A DNA stretch of 64,000 nt from CAVYHJ01 sp963768165 [NCBI: uncultured bacterium] (GCA_963768165.1 CAVYHJ010000003.1:372001-436000), one strand, 5' to 3'. Shown: positions 17,924 to 28,342, counted from the stretch's first letter. The notes: generated by a model not told the origin, from the letters alone. Numbers and translations: made by a program.

Positions 17924-20611
17924 TTAGGAAAGCTTTTTGAGACCGGGGTCAACCAGGAACCGGGAGATGAGGGATGTCCAGCCGGTTTGGTGAGAGGCAC
18001 CAACTCCCCTACCTGTGTCCCCGTGAAAATATTCATAAAAAAGAATCAAATCTTTCCAGTGCGGGTCGTTGGCGTAACGGAGATTTTCTCCATGACAGGG
18101 ACGACAGCCATTTTTATCGGGCAGGAATATTTTAGCTAAACGGCTGGAAATCTCTCTAGCCACTTCTTTAAGAGTCATCATTTTCCCTGAGCCGATGGGG
18201 CATTCAACTTTAAGAGAATCACCATAAAAATGATGATAGCGTTCCAACGCTTCGATTAGCAGGAAATTGACGGGGAACCAGATAGGTCCGCGCCAATTGG
18301 AATTTCCCCCAAACATTCCGGTATCAGATTCTCCCGGAACATAACTCACTTTGTATTCCTGCCCGTTCACGTAAAAAACGTAGGGATGGTCCTTATGATA
18401 CCGCGACAGAGCGCGAAGACCAAAGGGAGATAAAAATTCATTTTCATCGAGCATATATCGCAGAGCGCGGATTAACCGTTCCTGTGAAGGAATTGCCAAT
18501 AAATAGTGCTTATGACTCGGTTGATTATTACATTCCATGTAAGTTATAGATTGGGAAAGATCCGGCCGGTGTTTCAAAAACCATTGCATCCGTTTGGTAA
18601 AGTGATGAAGTTTCACAATTTTTTCTTCTTCGAGAACTTCAACAGCGATCAACGGAAGAAGACCGACCATGGAGCGAAGTTTCAAAGGCATCTGCGTTCC
18701 ATTCGTATGCAATTGGTCATAATAAAATCCATCTGTATCATCCCATAGTCCCGTCCCACCCAGAGTATTCATCGCATCACTGATTGCGATGAAATGCTCG
18801 AAGAATTTGGAGGCGATATCTTCGTACACAGGATTTTCAGAAGCCAATTCGAGCGACATGGAAAGCATGGTAGCACAATAGAAAGCCATCCAACCGGTTC
18901 CATCAGCTTGTTCTAAATGCCCCCCTGTGGGTAATGGCCGGGAACGGTCAAAAATTCCGATATTATCCAGACCGAGGAACCCGCCGGAAAACAAATTTTT
19001 CCCTTCCAAATCTTTGCGATTCACCCACCAGGTAAAATTAATCAGCAATTTTTGAAAAATCCGCTCTAGGAAAACCCGGTCCCGGTTTCCTTTTGTCCCC
19101 GTCATCTTATACACCCGCCATGCCGACCAGGCATGGACGGGTGGATTGACATCGGAAAAGGCAAATTCATAGGCCGGTAAATGGCCATTGGGATGGGTGT
19201 ACCATTCTCGATGGAAGAGAATTAATTGTTCTTTGGCAAACATAGGATCCAATTTTGTAAACGGGATCATGTGAAACGCTAAATCCCATGTAGCAAACCA
19301 AGGATATTCCCATTTATCCGGCATGGAAATAATATCCCGACAATAAAGATGCGTCCAATCAGCGTTCCGACCATTTTTCCGATTTTCCGGTGGTACAGGC
19401 TGATTGGGGTCGCCCTCCAGCCAATCTTTGATAATATAATGATAAAATTGCTTCGACCATAATAGACCCGCGGTAGATTGACGCACTATATTTTTTTCCT
19501 CTGGGGTCAATGAGCCGGTTATGCGATACGCATAAAATTCTTCCGTTTCCAGAATTCGATCTGTAAATATCTGCTCAAAACTCTGGCCAAAGGTTTCTTG
19601 AGGAATTTCCTTTTCGGAATAAAGCCGGAACCGGAGAACGATTTCTTTCCCTCCAGGAACTTCCAAATTGTAAAAAGCAGCAACTTTTGTCCCAATATTT
19701 TTGGGATTCACTGTGCCGGTTTTTCTATGAATGACATATTCATGAAACGCATCCTTGACAAAAGCCGTGTAATTATCTACGTCGAAGAGTTTAATGCTAT
19801 TGGTTTCATTTTCTGTGAATAAAAATTTTGGCGAACCTGTCAGGAGACTTTCTATTTCAAATCGAAATCTTTCCAATGTCTCATGTTCCGTTTGCAAAGT
19901 ATAATCATTCAATAGAACTATTTTGGGCTTCAAGGTACATCCTTCGTGCTTACAACCCCAAATCCACGTGTTTCGGAACCATAAGGTCGGTAGAAAATGA
20001 AGGATTGCCGGATCAGATCCGCGATTCGCGAGGGTACATTTAATCAAAATATCATTGGGAGAATTTTTGGCATATTCAACAAAGATATCGAAATAGCGGT
20101 TATCATTGAAAATGCCTGTGTCTTCAATCTCGAATTCCGGTTGGTCTTTCCCACGTTTTTTGTTTTCGTCCAGCAGACGGGCATACGGAAATTCAGACTG
20201 AGGATATTTATAAAGCGCCTTCATGTAAGAATGGGTGGGAGACGAGTCAAGATAGTAATAACATTCCTTTACGTCCTCGCCATGATTACCTTCTTTATTG
20301 GTCAAACCAAATAACCGTTCCTTGAGAATGTAGTCTTTTCCATTCCAAAATGCTAAAGCAAAGCAGAGACGGCATTCCCTGTCAGTGATTCCCAATAAAC
20401 CATCTTCTCCCCATCGGTAAGCACGGCTGCGGGCGTGTTCATGAGTGAAATAATCCCAACTTTCCCCGTCCGGTGAATAGTCTTCCCGGACAGTTCCCCA
20501 TTGTCGCTCAGAAAGATAGGGTCCCCAGCGTTTCCAATTTTTACCTTGCTTGGAATCTTCCGCCAAACGTAAAGATTCAATTGAATTATTTGATTTTGGA
20601 GACGACATCAT
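17924..20611 (-). CDS. Large glucosidase, GH63 / MGH1-like (alpha,alpha)6-barrel family
   Basis: 895 residues, the usual length for bacterial proteins of this type. The N-terminal half is a beta-sandwich (WKRWGPYLSERQWGTVREDYS opening, YYYLDSSPTHSYMK). The C-terminal half is an (alpha/alpha)6 barrel with the family landmarks YPWFATWDLAFHMI, NGHLPAYEFAFSDVNPPVH, GWMAFYCATML, SNWRGPIWFPVN and FHGDTGRGVGASHQTGW. The family includes mannosylglycerate hydrolases and alpha-glucosidases. No signal peptide, so probably a cytoplasmic enzyme acting on storage or compatible-solute sugars. Third gene of a minus-strand group with glycerol kinase and a sugar nucleotidyltransferase, so glucosylglycerol-type substrates are possible (inference only). 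Confidence 0.85.
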   Translation of the reverse strand: MMSSPKSNNSIESLRLAEDSKQGKNWKRWGPYLSERQWGTVREDYSPDGESWDYFTHEHARSRAYRWGEDGLLGITDRECRLCFALAFWNGKDYILKERLFGLTNKEGNHGEDVKECYYYLDSSPTHSYMKALYKYPQSEFPYARLLDENKKRGKDQPEFEIEDTGIFNDNRYFDIFVEYAKNSPNDILIKCTLANRGSDPAILHFLPTLWFRNTWIWGCKHEGCTLKPKIVLLNDYTLQTEHETLERFRFEIESLLTGSPKFLFTENETNSIKLFDVDNYTAFVKDAFHEYVIHRKTGTVNPKNIGTKVAAFYNLEVPGGKEIVLRFRLYSEKEIPQETFGQSFEQIFTDRILETEEFYAYRITGSLTPEEKNIVRQSTAGLLWSKQFYHYIIKDWLEGDPNQPVPPENRKNGRNADWTHLYCRDIISMPDKWEYPWFATWDLAFHMIPFTKLDPMFAKEQLILFHREWYTHPNGHLPAYEFAFSDVNPPVHAWSAWRVYKMTGTKGNRDRVFLERIFQKLLINFTWWVNRKDLEGKNLFSGGFLGLDNIGIFDRSRPLPTGGHLEQADGTGWMAFYCATMLSMSLELASENPVYEDIASKFFEHFIAISDAMNTLGGTGLWDDTDGFYYDQLHTNGTQMPLKLRSMVGLLPLIAVEVLEEEKIVKLHHFTKRMQWFLKHRPDLSQSITYMECNNQPSHKHYLLAIPSQERLIRALRYMLDENEFLSPFGLRALSRYHKDHPYVFYVNGQEYKVSYVPGESDTGMFGGNSNWRGPIWFPVNFLLIEALERYHHFYGDSLKVECPIGSGKMMTLKEVAREISSRLAKIFLPDKNGCRPCHGENLRYANDPHWKDLILFYEYFHGDTGRGVGASHQTGWTSLISRFLVDPGLKKLS

Positions 20612-20707
20612 TACTAATTGAATTGGTAATTATGGATTTGAACACTAATTGAAGATACCATGATTTAAGAGAAAAGTGAATTCATGGACTAAAATCTCTG
20701 CGTGGAT

Positions 20708-22198
20708 TTATGTAAGAGTTTTCCGGACTGCTTGATTCCAGCCTGAATAAAGGAGCTTTCTATGTTTGGCGGGCATTTGGGGAGTGAAAAGTCGGTCTTG
20801 TTCCCGGCATTGGATTAATTGGTTGGAGCTCGACCAAAAACCGGAACCGAGTCCAGCAAGGAATGCGGCGCCCGTGGCGGTGGTTTCAATATTTTTAGGC
20901 CGATCAACGGGGATGCCAAGAATATCCGATTGAAATTGCATCAAGAAATTATTTTGTGTCGCACCTCCATCTACTTTGAGCGATTTTAACTTGAGTCCTG
21001 CATCCGCTGAGACAGCATCCAATAAATCTTTAGTTTGATAAGCGATAGATTCAAGAGCCGCTCGAACCAAATGTGCCCGGGTAACGCCACGGGTCAAGCC
21101 AGTGATGATTCCACGCACGCCCATATTCCAATAAGGCGCACCCAATCCGACAAAAGCAGGGACTAGATAAATTCCCTTAGTATCCTTGACTGATTGTGCC
21201 AGAGATTCGGTTTCACGAGCAGAAGAAATAATTTTTAATCCATCGCGCAGCCATTGAATCGCCGCCCCGGCAACAAAAACACTGCCTTCCAGCGCATATA
21301 CCGGTTCACCTTTGGGACCGCAGGCAAGAGTGGTTAAAAGACCATGTTTGGACAGGATATTTTTCCTGCCTGTATTAAACAATAAAAAACAACCTGTGCC
21401 ATAGGTGTTTTTCACCGAACCTGGTTGGAAACAGGTTTGGCCAAAGAGGGCAGCTTGCTGATCACCGGCAACTCCGGTGATAGGGATTCCCGAAGGCAAT
21501 CCTCCCACAGCAACTGTATGACCATAAAAACCGGATGAAGATTTCACTTCCGGTAAAAGTGCCGAAGGTACTTTCAGTATTCTCAATAAATCCTTATCCC
21601 ATTGTAAGGTATGGATATTGAAAATAAGAGTGCGCGAAGCATTGGTGTAATCGGTAGCGTGGACTTTTCCTCCCGTCAAATTCCAGAGCAGCCAGGAATC
21701 TATCGTACCGAAAGCCAGGTCGCCACGTTGCGCTTTTTTCCGAATACCCGACAGATTATCAAGTAACCATTTAATTTTAGTACCCGAAAAATAGGCATCT
21801 ATGACCAATCCGGTTTTTTTACGAATCATCTTTTCCAATCCCTGCTTTTTGAGTTTTTCACAGAGAGAAGCCGTACGTCGGCATTGCCAGACGATGGCGC
21901 GATGAATAGGTTTTCCGGATTTTCTATCCCAAAAAACAGTCGTCTCCCGTTGATTCGTGATCCCGATGGAAACAATTTGAGACGGAGATACGTTTCCCGC
22001 ACTGAGTGCATCATGAATGCAGTGTAAGGTTACTGCCCAGATTTCTTCCGCATCGTGTTCCACCCAACCGGGTTGAGGATAATATTGCGTGATTTCATGA
22101 TACCCGCGGGAATGAACCTGGCCGTTTTGATTAATTAATAAGACCGTCGTTCCGGTTGTGCCCTGATCAATCGTCAAAATGTAGGAATTGGCACTCAT
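20708..22198 (-). CDS. glpK: Glycerol kinase
   Basis: 496 residues, full length. FGGY-family kinase that makes sn-glycerol 3-phosphate from glycerol and ATP. N-terminal ATP-site loop DQGTTGTTVLLI, then GITNQRETTVFWDR and IVWQCRRTA (glycerol contacts), GTIDSWLLWNLTGG, GVAGDQQAALFGQ, NTYGTGCFLL and the C-terminal VDGGATQNNFLMQFQSDIL. These are all characteristic of GlpK rather than other FGGY sugar kinases. It starts 9 bp after the end of the nucleotidyltransferase gene, so the two are cotranscribed. No glpF or glpD is seen in the window. Confidence 0.93.
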   Translation of the reverse strand: MSANSYILTIDQGTTGTTVLLINQNGQVHSRGYHEITQYYPQPGWVEHDAEEIWAVTLHCIHDALSAGNVSPSQIVSIGITNQRETTVFWDRKSGKPIHRAIVWQCRRTASLCEKLKKQGLEKMIRKKTGLVIDAYFSGTKIKWLLDNLSGIRKKAQRGDLAFGTIDSWLLWNLTGGKVHATDYTNASRTLIFNIHTLQWDKDLLRILKVPSALLPEVKSSSGFYGHTVAVGGLPSGIPITGVAGDQQAALFGQTCFQPGSVKNTYGTGCFLLFNTGRKNILSKHGLLTTLACGPKGEPVYALEGSVFVAGAAIQWLRDGLKIISSARETESLAQSVKDTKGIYLVPAFVGLGAPYWNMGVRGIITGLTRGVTRAHLVRAALESIAYQTKDLLDAVSADAGLKLKSLKVDGGATQNNFLMQFQSDILGIPVDRPKNIETTATGAAFLAGLGSGFWSSSNQLIQCREQDRLFTPQMPAKHRKLLYSGWNQAVRKTLT

Positions 22199-22207
22199 GC
22201 AACCATT

Positions 22208-23419
22208 TTACTTGATTTTAGTCACCACATCGTATCGGATACAATCTGCAGGAAGAGTGACTGCATTCGGCCAGATTTTTCGACCGGGATAGATACTGGT
22301 GTGAATTCCAATTTTGGCATTATCTCCAATGACCGTGCCAAATTTCTTTCTCCCCGTGTCTACTAATACGGATTTTACAATCGATTGTACGTTTTTTTTA
22401 TCGTGACGAAGGTTTGCGCCCACGGTTCCCGCGCCGATATTGATTTTCTCGCCAAGAATTGAATCTCCGAAATAACTCCAATGGTTCACCACCGCACCCT
22501 TCATGATAATGGAATTTTTGATTTCGACACCATGCCCGATACTCACATTATCTCCGATTGAGGTCGAAGCGCGAATATGGGAAGAGGTGGCAATCAAACA
22601 ATTTTCACCAATGATCACAGGCCCTTCAATGTACGCACCGCTTTGCACCAGAGTTCCTTTTCCAATCACCACTTCGCCTTTAATCATAGCGTTGGGTTCG
22701 ACCGTTCCTTGAATATCCCGTTTAATAAATGTTGCCAGATATTCATTGGCGTTCAGCAATTCCCAAGGATAACCGATGGGTAGCCAGTATCCTTCCACCT
22801 TGACGCAATGGATTTTTTCCTGTTTTGCCAGCATATTAGTAGCATCGGTAGCTTCATATTCCCCCCGTGGAGAAAGGGGAATTTGTTTTAAGAACTCGAA
22901 TATTTTTCGGTCAAAAGTATGTAATCCGGTACTCGCTAAATTACCAATAGATTCTTTCGGTTTCTCCACAATCTTTTCTAAAATCCCGTCTTTGTGCAGA
23001 AGAACACCGAAAGATTGCGGGTTGAAGACTTCTTTGCCCACAACGCTGTACCGGTGCTGTAATGCCACCTCAATATCCTTACGAGAAGAGAGATCGTCAC
23101 CGACCAGCATCACAAAACGGTCTTTGACGTAGGGTTCGGCTTGTAAAATCGCGTGGCCAGACCCGAGTTGTTCTTTTTGCTCCACATAAGTTAGTTTAAT
23201 CCCACAATATTCCTTACCGAAATATTCTTGAATCATTTCCTTGCAATATCCAACAATCAATATGGCTTCATCAACCAATCCCACCATTTGATCCAAATTA
23301 TGCGCTAGAATCGGTTTGTTTAAAATGGGCAATAAAGGTTTGGGTTTAGATAATGTTAATGGATAAGTGCGGGTGGATTTCCCCGCGGCTAAAACAACAG
23401 CTTGTGGCAAATTTGGCAT
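22208..23419 (-). CDS. Bifunctional sugar-1-phosphate nucleotidyltransferase / left-handed beta-helix acyltransferase
   Basis: 403 residues from the ATG after TGGAGC; a longer open frame upstream has no homology-like content. The N-terminal nucleotidyltransferase domain has the G-rich loop VVLAAGKSTRTYPLT, PKPLLPILNKPILAH, EQLGSGHAI, and the metal Asp in LVGDDLS. The C-terminal third is a left-handed beta-helix with hexapeptides (VVIGKGTLVQSGAYIEGPVIIGENCLI) and a GAGT / NLRHDKK segment like the acetyltransferase site. The layout resembles the archaeal ST0452-type enzymes and GlmU. Whether it makes dTDP-Glc, UDP-GlcNAc or another product is not certain. First gene of the operon with glpK. Confidence 0.82.
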   Translation of the reverse strand: MPNLPQAVVLAAGKSTRTYPLTLSKPKPLLPILNKPILAHNLDQMVGLVDEAILIVGYCKEMIQEYFGKEYCGIKLTYVEQKEQLGSGHAILQAEPYVKDRFVMLVGDDLSSRKDIEVALQHRYSVVGKEVFNPQSFGVLLHKDGILEKIVEKPKESIGNLASTGLHTFDRKIFEFLKQIPLSPRGEYEATDATNMLAKQEKIHCVKVEGYWLPIGYPWELLNANEYLATFIKRDIQGTVEPNAMIKGEVVIGKGTLVQSGAYIEGPVIIGENCLIATSSHIRASTSIGDNVSIGHGVEIKNSIIMKGAVVNHWSYFGDSILGEKINIGAGTVGANLRHDKKNVQSIVKSVLVDTGRKKFGTVIGDNAKIGIHTSIYPGRKIWPNAVTLPADCIRYDVVTKIK

Positions 23420-23548
23420 ATACAGGCTCCAGAAATTTGAGATTGAAAGAATATGTATTTTACTAGAATCAACCGATATTGTGTAGGGGGCATAGCACGC
23501 TATGTACCTACATGGTAAAATTTGTAGTAGATAATTGAGGCTTTTAGA

Positions 23549-26368
23549 TTGAATACTATCCAAAAAGAATTTCATTTTAAGGTAAATGGAAAAGCGGTTT
23601 CTGTGACCACCGATCCGAAACGATTTTTGTTGAGCGTGGTTCGGGAAGAGTTGGGATTGACCGCCGCCAAACACGGATGTGACATTGGTTCTTGCGGTGC
23701 CTGCACCATGTTGATTAACGGACAGGCAGTAAAAACGTGTATCTATGAAGTGGAAAAAGCGGATGGTGCGAACATTCAAACCTTGGAAGGAATTTCACGT
23801 GAAGGGTATCTTCATCCATTACAAGATGCGTGGCTGCGGCATGGCGCGTCGCAATGTGGATACAGCACACCAGGAATGATTATGGCGGCAAAAGCGCTTC
23901 TCGATAAAAATCCAAATCCAACGAGAGAACAAATCGCACGCGCACTGACCAGTAACATTTGCCGGTGCACAGGATATCAACAAATCTGTGATGCAGTGAT
24001 GGATGCGGCAGGTGTACTACGGCAGGGAATCACTCAAATTAAACTTAATGACCATGAAAACATTGATGGGGTTATCGGAAAGTCGTGTTATTCCAAGGAT
24101 AATTTGGATAAAGTGACCGGGCAATGCAAGTATACAGCGGATTATCCTTGGTTGGATGCCTTAACCGCCAGAGTGGTTCGCAGTTCGTACCCCCATGCCA
24201 GGATTTTAAAGATCCATACAGAAGAAGCTAAGAGAATAAATGGTGTTGCCGCCGTATTTACTCATGAAGATATCCCCGGATCGAAATTATATGGGAAGGC
24301 TATGCGGGACGAACCGGTTCTTGCTTTCGATAAGGTGCGTTATATCGGCGATCCAGTCGTATTGATTGTCGCAGAAAATCAAGAATCTGCGAACCGCGCG
24401 GCTGATTTGGTGAAAGTGGATTATGAAATCTTACCAGCGGTCTTTAATGCGGTTGATGCATTGAAACCGGATGCGCCTATCGTGCATGACGGGCCGGAGG
24501 CCTATCAAGATTTTGTCCATGAGGAATGGCTGAACCCGCGCAAGACCGGAAAATTCCATCCGAATGTGCTGTATTATTTTCCAATTCGGAAAGGGAATGT
24601 TTCAGAGGGATTCGCAAAATCGGATAAGATTATCGAGCGCACGTATTCCACACCTTGGATTGAACATGCGTGTATGGAGATGGAAGTTTCGATTGCCCTC
24701 CCGACAGAAGACGGCGGTGTGAAGGTTAATGCGCCCTCGCAAAATGTTTACCTTGACCGGCGGGAAATCGCTGACGTCCTTGGATTAGAAAAGGAAAAAG
24801 TGCAAGTGATTCAATTGCCGATGGGGGCCGCGTATGGAAAACGGGAAGATATGTTTGGACAGATTCTGGTGTCGCTGGCGGCATTTAAATTAAAGAAACC
24901 GGTGAAGTTACTTTACTCTCGCGAAGAAACGTTCGCCTGCACCACCAAACGCTATCCCATGACTATGAAATATAAAACTGGGGTTACCAAAGATGGAAAA
25001 ATTCTTGCATTTGAAGCGAAACTCTTGGTTGAGAAAGGTGCTTACGCTTCATGGGGACCCAGCGGATTGCGTAAATCCACCGTCCACGCCGCCGGACCCT
25101 ATGAAATTCCCAATGTAAAAATTGACGGATATTCCGTCTATACAAATAACGTGCCCGCGGGTCCCATGCGTGGATTCGGCGCAACAGAAGTCGCTTTTGC
25201 CCACGAGGTTCATATGGATGTAATCGCCCATGAATTGGGCATTAATCCGATTGAATTCCGTAAGCGCAATTTAATTCCTTCGGGTGGGAAAACCGTGACG
25301 GGTCAAATCTTAAATACTAATTGCACCGCGGCAGATACGATGGAGGCAGCGTTACAAAAGTTCCAAGAATTATCTCCTCTACCCCCGCCAAAAAAATCAT
25401 CTATCAATCGCGGATTTGGTCTCGCAACCATGATGTATGGGATTGGATATGGGCATGGTATTCCGGATATAGGCAGTTCAATCGTCGAACTCAATATTGA
25501 TGGAACGGTCACGGTGCGAACGAGTGCTGTGGATTATGGACAGGGATTGTTAACCGCGTTCAGCCAGATTATAGCGGAAGTTGTGGGGATTCCCTTGTCA
25601 CATGTCCGGATTATTACGGGGAACACTCATGAATCGCCGGACAGTGGCTCTTCGGTTGCTACCCGTCAAACTTATGTCAGCGGTAATGCAGTCAAAGCCG
25701 GCGCAGAGAAATTACGAGAATCGATCCTGGAATATGTCTCTAAAAAACATTCTACGCCCGTTAATCAGATAACAATTAAAAATGGTTTTGTATCGCCATT
25801 AGATTTACCTTTAAAAGAAATTGCCCAACAATTGGCCAATGATGGAATCGTTTTGAAAAAACAAGGCCGGTTCCGCGCAAGAACCAAAGCACTCGATCAA
25901 TCTACAGGACAGGGTGATGCTTATTGGCCATATGCTTTTGGGACACAAATTGCCGAAGTGGATGTAGACATGATGACGGGTCAAATAAAATTATTACGCA
26001 TGGTGGCGGCACATAATGTGGGCAAAGCGTTGAATCTCAATAATGTTCTAGGACAGATTTATGGCGGAATAGGAATGGGAATCGGTATGGCTTTATTGGA
26101 AGATTTCAAAATTGAGGATGGAAAACCAATCTCGGATAATTTTGACTCCTATATCGTCCCGCGCGCCGCCCATATTCCGAAAATTCATGCAGTGGTAATG
26201 GAAATTCCAGAACCCACAGGCCCTTTCGGTGCAGTCGGTATCGGTGAACCAAGTACCGTGCCCACAGCACCCGCCATCATTAACGCCATTGCCAATGCCA
26301 CGAATCATTTCTTCTATAATACCCCCGTGACCCCGTCCGTAATAAAATTCACCTTATCCAAAAAATAA
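23549..26368 (+). CDS. Fused 2Fe-2S / molybdopterin hydroxylase, aldehyde oxidoreductase (MOP)-like
   Basis: 939 residues from a TTG start preceded by GAGG. Domain order: plant-type 2Fe-2S (Cys44, 49, 52, 64), helical 2Fe-2S (Cys103, Cys138, Cys140), then the two-part molybdopterin domain. There is no FAD domain. This is the architecture of Desulfovibrio aldehyde oxidoreductase (about 907 residues). The catalytic glutamate is present in GAVGIGEPSTVP (Glu900). Odd: the helical cluster motif reads QCGYSTPGM, so the second ligand (normally Cys in CGxC) is Ser106 (codon AGC). Expected reaction: hydroxylation of an aldehyde or N-heterocycle with electrons leaving through the clusters. The electron acceptor is unknown. 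The next gene starts directly after its stop codon. Confidence 0.88.
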   Translation: MNTIQKEFHFKVNGKAVSVTTDPKRFLLSVVREELGLTAAKHGCDIGSCGACTMLINGQAVKTCIYEVEKADGANIQTLEGISREGYLHPLQDAWLRHGASQCGYSTPGMIMAAKALLDKNPNPTREQIARALTSNICRCTGYQQICDAVMDAAGVLRQGITQIKLNDHENIDGVIGKSCYSKDNLDKVTGQCKYTADYPWLDALTARVVRSSYPHARILKIHTEEAKRINGVAAVFTHEDIPGSKLYGKAMRDEPVLAFDKVRYIGDPVVLIVAENQESANRAADLVKVDYEILPAVFNAVDALKPDAPIVHDGPEAYQDFVHEEWLNPRKTGKFHPNVLYYFPIRKGNVSEGFAKSDKIIERTYSTPWIEHACMEMEVSIALPTEDGGVKVNAPSQNVYLDRREIADVLGLEKEKVQVIQLPMGAAYGKREDMFGQILVSLAAFKLKKPVKLLYSREETFACTTKRYPMTMKYKTGVTKDGKILAFEAKLLVEKGAYASWGPSGLRKSTVHAAGPYEIPNVKIDGYSVYTNNVPAGPMRGFGATEVAFAHEVHMDVIAHELGINPIEFRKRNLIPSGGKTVTGQILNTNCTAADTMEAALQKFQELSPLPPPKKSSINRGFGLATMMYGIGYGHGIPDIGSSIVELNIDGTVTVRTSAVDYGQGLLTAFSQIIAEVVGIPLSHVRIITGNTHESPDSGSSVATRQTYVSGNAVKAGAEKLRESILEYVSKKHSTPVNQITIKNGFVSPLDLPLKEIAQQLANDGIVLKKQGRFRARTKALDQSTGQGDAYWPYAFGTQIAEVDVDMMTGQIKLLRMVAAHNVGKALNLNNVLGQIYGGIGMGIGMALLEDFKIEDGKPISDNFDSYIVPRAAHIPKIHAVVMEIPEPTGPFGAVGIGEPSTVPTAPAIINAIANATNHFFYNTPVTPSVIKFTLSKK

Positions 26369-28188
26369 ATGGCCCTATCTGATAAAACAAAAACTTTGCT
26401 GCTTGTTCTGATCATCCTGTTGGCGTATTTCCCTATACTCCACGCTGGATTTGTCTGGGATGACGGCATATCCATATTAATCAACAAAGTGATCCTGAAT
26501 CATGACGGATTATGGAAAATCTGGTTTGATCCTTCCGCAAATACCGAAATTCATTATTGGCCACTGATTTATACGGTATTCTGGATAGAATATCATCTAT
26601 GGAACATTCATCCTTTCGGTTATCATCTTGTAAATATTCTCTTATATATCGCCAATGTCATCCTTCTCTGGAAAATATTGCAATATTTGGAAATTCCTGC
26701 GCCTGGATAGCGTCCGTCATTTTTGCGCTCCATCCGGTTCATGTGGAGTCCGTGGCATGGATTGTGGAACTCAAAGATGTTCTCTCGACTTTGTTTTACT
26801 TTTTGTCTTTTCTCTCCTATTTTCACTTTGACAGGGGGAAAAACCGGCGATTCTATATTCTTTCTTTGATTTTTTTAGTTCTCTCCATGCTTTCTAAACC
26901 TCTGGCAATCAGTTTACCTTTAGTAATTTTACTTGTCCTCTGGTGGAAAAAAGAACGTCTGGAAAAAAGCGATTGGCTGTCTATTCTTCCTTTTTTTCTC
27001 ATTGTAATTCTCCTTGCAGGAATGGATCTTTTTTTCTACCATCAGCGCAATACAGAAGATATTTCCCTGTCCCTGGCTCAAAAATTCATTGTAGTCGGTT
27101 GGAATGTATGGTTCTATATTGAAAAATTGATTTGGCCCCATCCTTTGATGACCATTTATCCAAAATGGGATATTAATACTCATTCGCTCTGGCAATATTC
27201 CTTTTCCGGTTCCATTCTCATCATTATTTCCGCACTTTGGTTCTTACGATACCGTTTGGGAAAATCACCCCTGGTTACAGTTTTGTTTTTTTTTATTACT
27301 CTAGCGCCCACCTTGGGATTTATGACATTCGGATTTATGATTTATTCTTTTGTAGCCGACCGTTTTCAATATATTCCCAGCATTGCCCCTATTGTTGCCT
27401 GCACTGCGTATATTACCAATAATCGGAAACATATTTTCCCTGTTCAACAATGGATTTTCATCCCCGGCACTATTGTTCTCCTTGCTTTTCTCGGTACATT
27501 GACTTGGAGGCAGGCGTCTACTTATCAAGATATGGAAACTCTTTTTAGTGATAATCTAAAAAAAAATCCAAAGGCATGGCTGGCACATTCAAATTTGGCG
27601 GATACTTATGCTTATCAAGGAAAATATCAAGAAGCAGTCCGGCACTATTCTCTGGCGTTGCAATATTGTCCCCAGCCCGAAAAGATTTATATCGCCTTCG
27701 GCAATGCCTATGTGCACTTGAAAGAATATAATAAGGCCATGGAACAATATAATATAGCGTTGCAAATTCATCCCGTTAATGCCGTTGTTTCTAATAATAT
27801 CGGCGTAATTGCGGCAAACCAAGGAAAACTCAATGATGCTCAAACTTGTTATTTAAAAGCTTTGGAAATAAATCCCTCTTTGTCAATTGCATACGCCAAC
27901 CTTGGTCTAATTAAGATTGCTCAAGATAAATATGCTGAAGCGCAGGATTACTTTTTACAAGCCTTGACCATCAATTCCGAATTGGCTTGCGCTCATTGCA
28001 ATCTCGGCTCTTTATTGGCGAGACAAAGGAAAATCGAAGAGGCTATTGCTCATTTCTCCAGAGCGACCCGCATTAAAAAGGATTATGCTGTCGCAAATTC
28101 AAATCTCGAAAAGGCAATAGCTGCCTACAAACAAAAGCTAACCGTCTTGCTATTGCCCTTTGACATACAACCACAAACCGCCAGTTGA
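26369..28188 (+). pseudogene. Frameshifted TMTC-like membrane glycosyltransferase with TPR repeats
   Basis: Two overlapping frames give one protein. Frame 1 carries the N-terminal GT-C part (LLAYFPILHAGFVWDDG, with the catalytic-type Asp pair, ending LLWKILQYLEIPAPG and TAG). Frame 2 resumes with AWIASVIFALHPVHVESVAW, the standard continuation in this family. The shift is one missing base near 26695-26700; restoring it gives 606 residues. About ten membrane helices are followed by at least five TPR units (AWLAHSNLADTYAYQGKYQEA, VSNNIGVIAANQGKLNDAQ, IAYANLGLIKIAQDKYAEA). Family members such as TMTC1-4 and bacterial relatives transfer mannose or other sugars to proteins. Either a genuine recent lesion or a one-base assembly error. 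Its ATG abuts the stop of the molybdenum hydroxylase. Confidence 0.82.
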
Positions 28189-28198
28189 TCCTAACAAT

Positions 28199-28342
28199 CT
28201 ATAGACAGATCAATTAGAACTTGTGCGGGAATGTCGGACTCGGGGGCGAGTCCGACTACCGTGGGTTACGCGCCACAAGTAGTCAGGGTCGTCCCTGACC
28301 TGACATTCCGTCATACCCAGATTTTATTTGGTTTGCCTATAA
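28199..28342. mobile_element. MITE-like structured repeat, copy 1
   Basis: About 144 bp, more than 90% identical to 34106-34256. The terminal inverted repeats are eroded here (CTATAGACAGATC against GGTTTGCCTATAA). Internal stems: GTCGGACTCG / CGAGTCCGAC and GTCAGGG / CCCTGAC. No coding capacity. Confidence 0.75.

Noticed and set aside
22208-23779. 523-residue version of the nucleotidyltransferase
   Set aside because: The extra 120 N-terminal codons have no family content and overlap the molybdenum hydroxylase gene; the inner ATG has a good ribosome site and begins the conserved LAAGKSTR domain.
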